A DNA stretch of 64,000 bases from NCBI RefSeq assembly GCF_000968055.1, contig NC_022538.1, positions 310,001 through 374,000 of the forward strand, written 5' to 3'. The notes below the pieces were generated by a model that was given only the letters and a program-made list of their open reading frames with translations, had not been told where the DNA came from and did not search any database. This DNA comes from Alteracholeplasma palmae J233. GTDB taxonomy: Bacteria; Bacillota_I; Bacilli_A; Acholeplasmatales; Acholeplasmataceae. The position numbers and the translations under genes were made by a program. This document shows, piece by piece, positions 63,790-64,000 of the stretch. The first letter of the stretch is position 1. Each line of letters opens with the position of its first letter.

Positions 63790-64000
63790 ATGATTAATAG
63801 ATATAAGCGCGATATGATGCATTTGATATGGACAGATGAAAATAAATTTAAAACTTTTTTACTGATTGAACTAACTGCTTCAGAAGCATTTCAAAAACTA
63901 GGTAAGATACCGCTAGAAGACTTAATCAAATTAAAAGAAAATGCGACATTTGATTTAGAAAGAATATATGAATTAGAAAATGAAACTAAACATGATGTGA
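63790..64000 (+). CDS. purB: Adenylosuccinate lyase, N-terminal part (3' end outside window)
   Basis: ATG 63790 opens MINRYKRDMMHLIWTDENKFKTFLLIELTASEAFQKLGKIP-like sequence (key pieces: RYKRDMMHLIWTDENKFK, LIELTASEAFQKLG, ENATFDLERIYELENETKHD). This is the N-terminus of PurB, which releases fumarate from adenylosuccinate and SAICAR in purine synthesis. The frame is open to the window edge. Confidence 0.93.
   Translation, partial: MINRYKRDMMHLIWTDENKFKTFLLIELTASEAFQKLGKIPLEDLIKLKENATFDLERIYELENETKHDV

Overview
The window is a low-GC, gene-dense bacterial chromosome segment read with the standard code: TGA is used as a stop and tryptophan is TGG. Small gene sizes, strong AT bias, a ClpB without its N-terminal domain under a CIRCE/HrcA-type operator, and many small ECF/ABC transport and regulator genes suggest a member of the Acholeplasmatales (Acholeplasma-like Mollicutes, which keep the standard code). 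A related low-GC Firmicute cannot be excluded from sequence alone.

Layout. 1-4.3 kb is the 3' end of a type II-A CRISPR locus (end of cas2, csn2, a 48-repeat array with nested internal duplications). 4.7-6.6 kb holds small membrane and DUF2188 genes. 6.6-8.4 kb is an intact IS1182-family element whose near-identical frameshifted twin lies in the same orientation at 51.8-53.6 kb. 8.4-17.3 kb is mostly housekeeping: clpB, regulators, trhO, and a CdaR / GntP-type permease / glycerate kinase unit. A tRNA-Cys with a consensus promoter is followed by a stem-loop-rich stretch ending in a terminator, which is a candidate structured RNA.

19.2-31.2 kb is a defence island. It starts with a type I restriction-modification operon (a one-TRD S-like gene, hsdR, hsdM, hsdS). 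A convergent second hsdS cassette and a tyrosine recombinase follow, giving the architecture of an invertible, phase-variable specificity locus. Directly downstream is a two-gene unit that looks like Hachiman (HamA DUF1837-type nuclease and HamB helicase). A 10-base word, AATCCTTAAT, sits at every expected crossover point of the hsdS cassettes, in different reading frames.

31.2-40.9 kb is an accessory zone rich in damaged genes: a broken SdpI-like gene, two broken GNATs and a frameshifted ABC-F ATPase with an attenuator-like leader. It also holds MazG-like, LOG, MepB, HipB/HipA and M48 protease genes. 40.9-43.5 kb on the minus strand has a niacin regulator/transporter pair (NiaR, NiaX-like) with paired operators and a PadR-controlled small operon. 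43.9-51.7 kb carries a nucleoside phosphorylase, AddB (frameshifted) and AddA, a guanylate-kinase-like protein and a peroxiredoxin. After IS copy 2, 53.8-59.5 kb encodes two tandem paralogous lipoproteins and a 1394-residue secreted protein combining a lipase-like domain, BspA-type leucine-rich repeats and InlB-type repeats. 59.6-64.0 kb returns to housekeeping genes: DegV, HIT, a DXD glycosyltransferase, an ABC exporter pair and the start of purB.

Taken together, several layers of defence (CRISPR-Cas9, switchable type I R-M, Hachiman, HipBA) coexist with many frameshifted genes. Most of this material lies between two direct IS1182 copies that could recombine.
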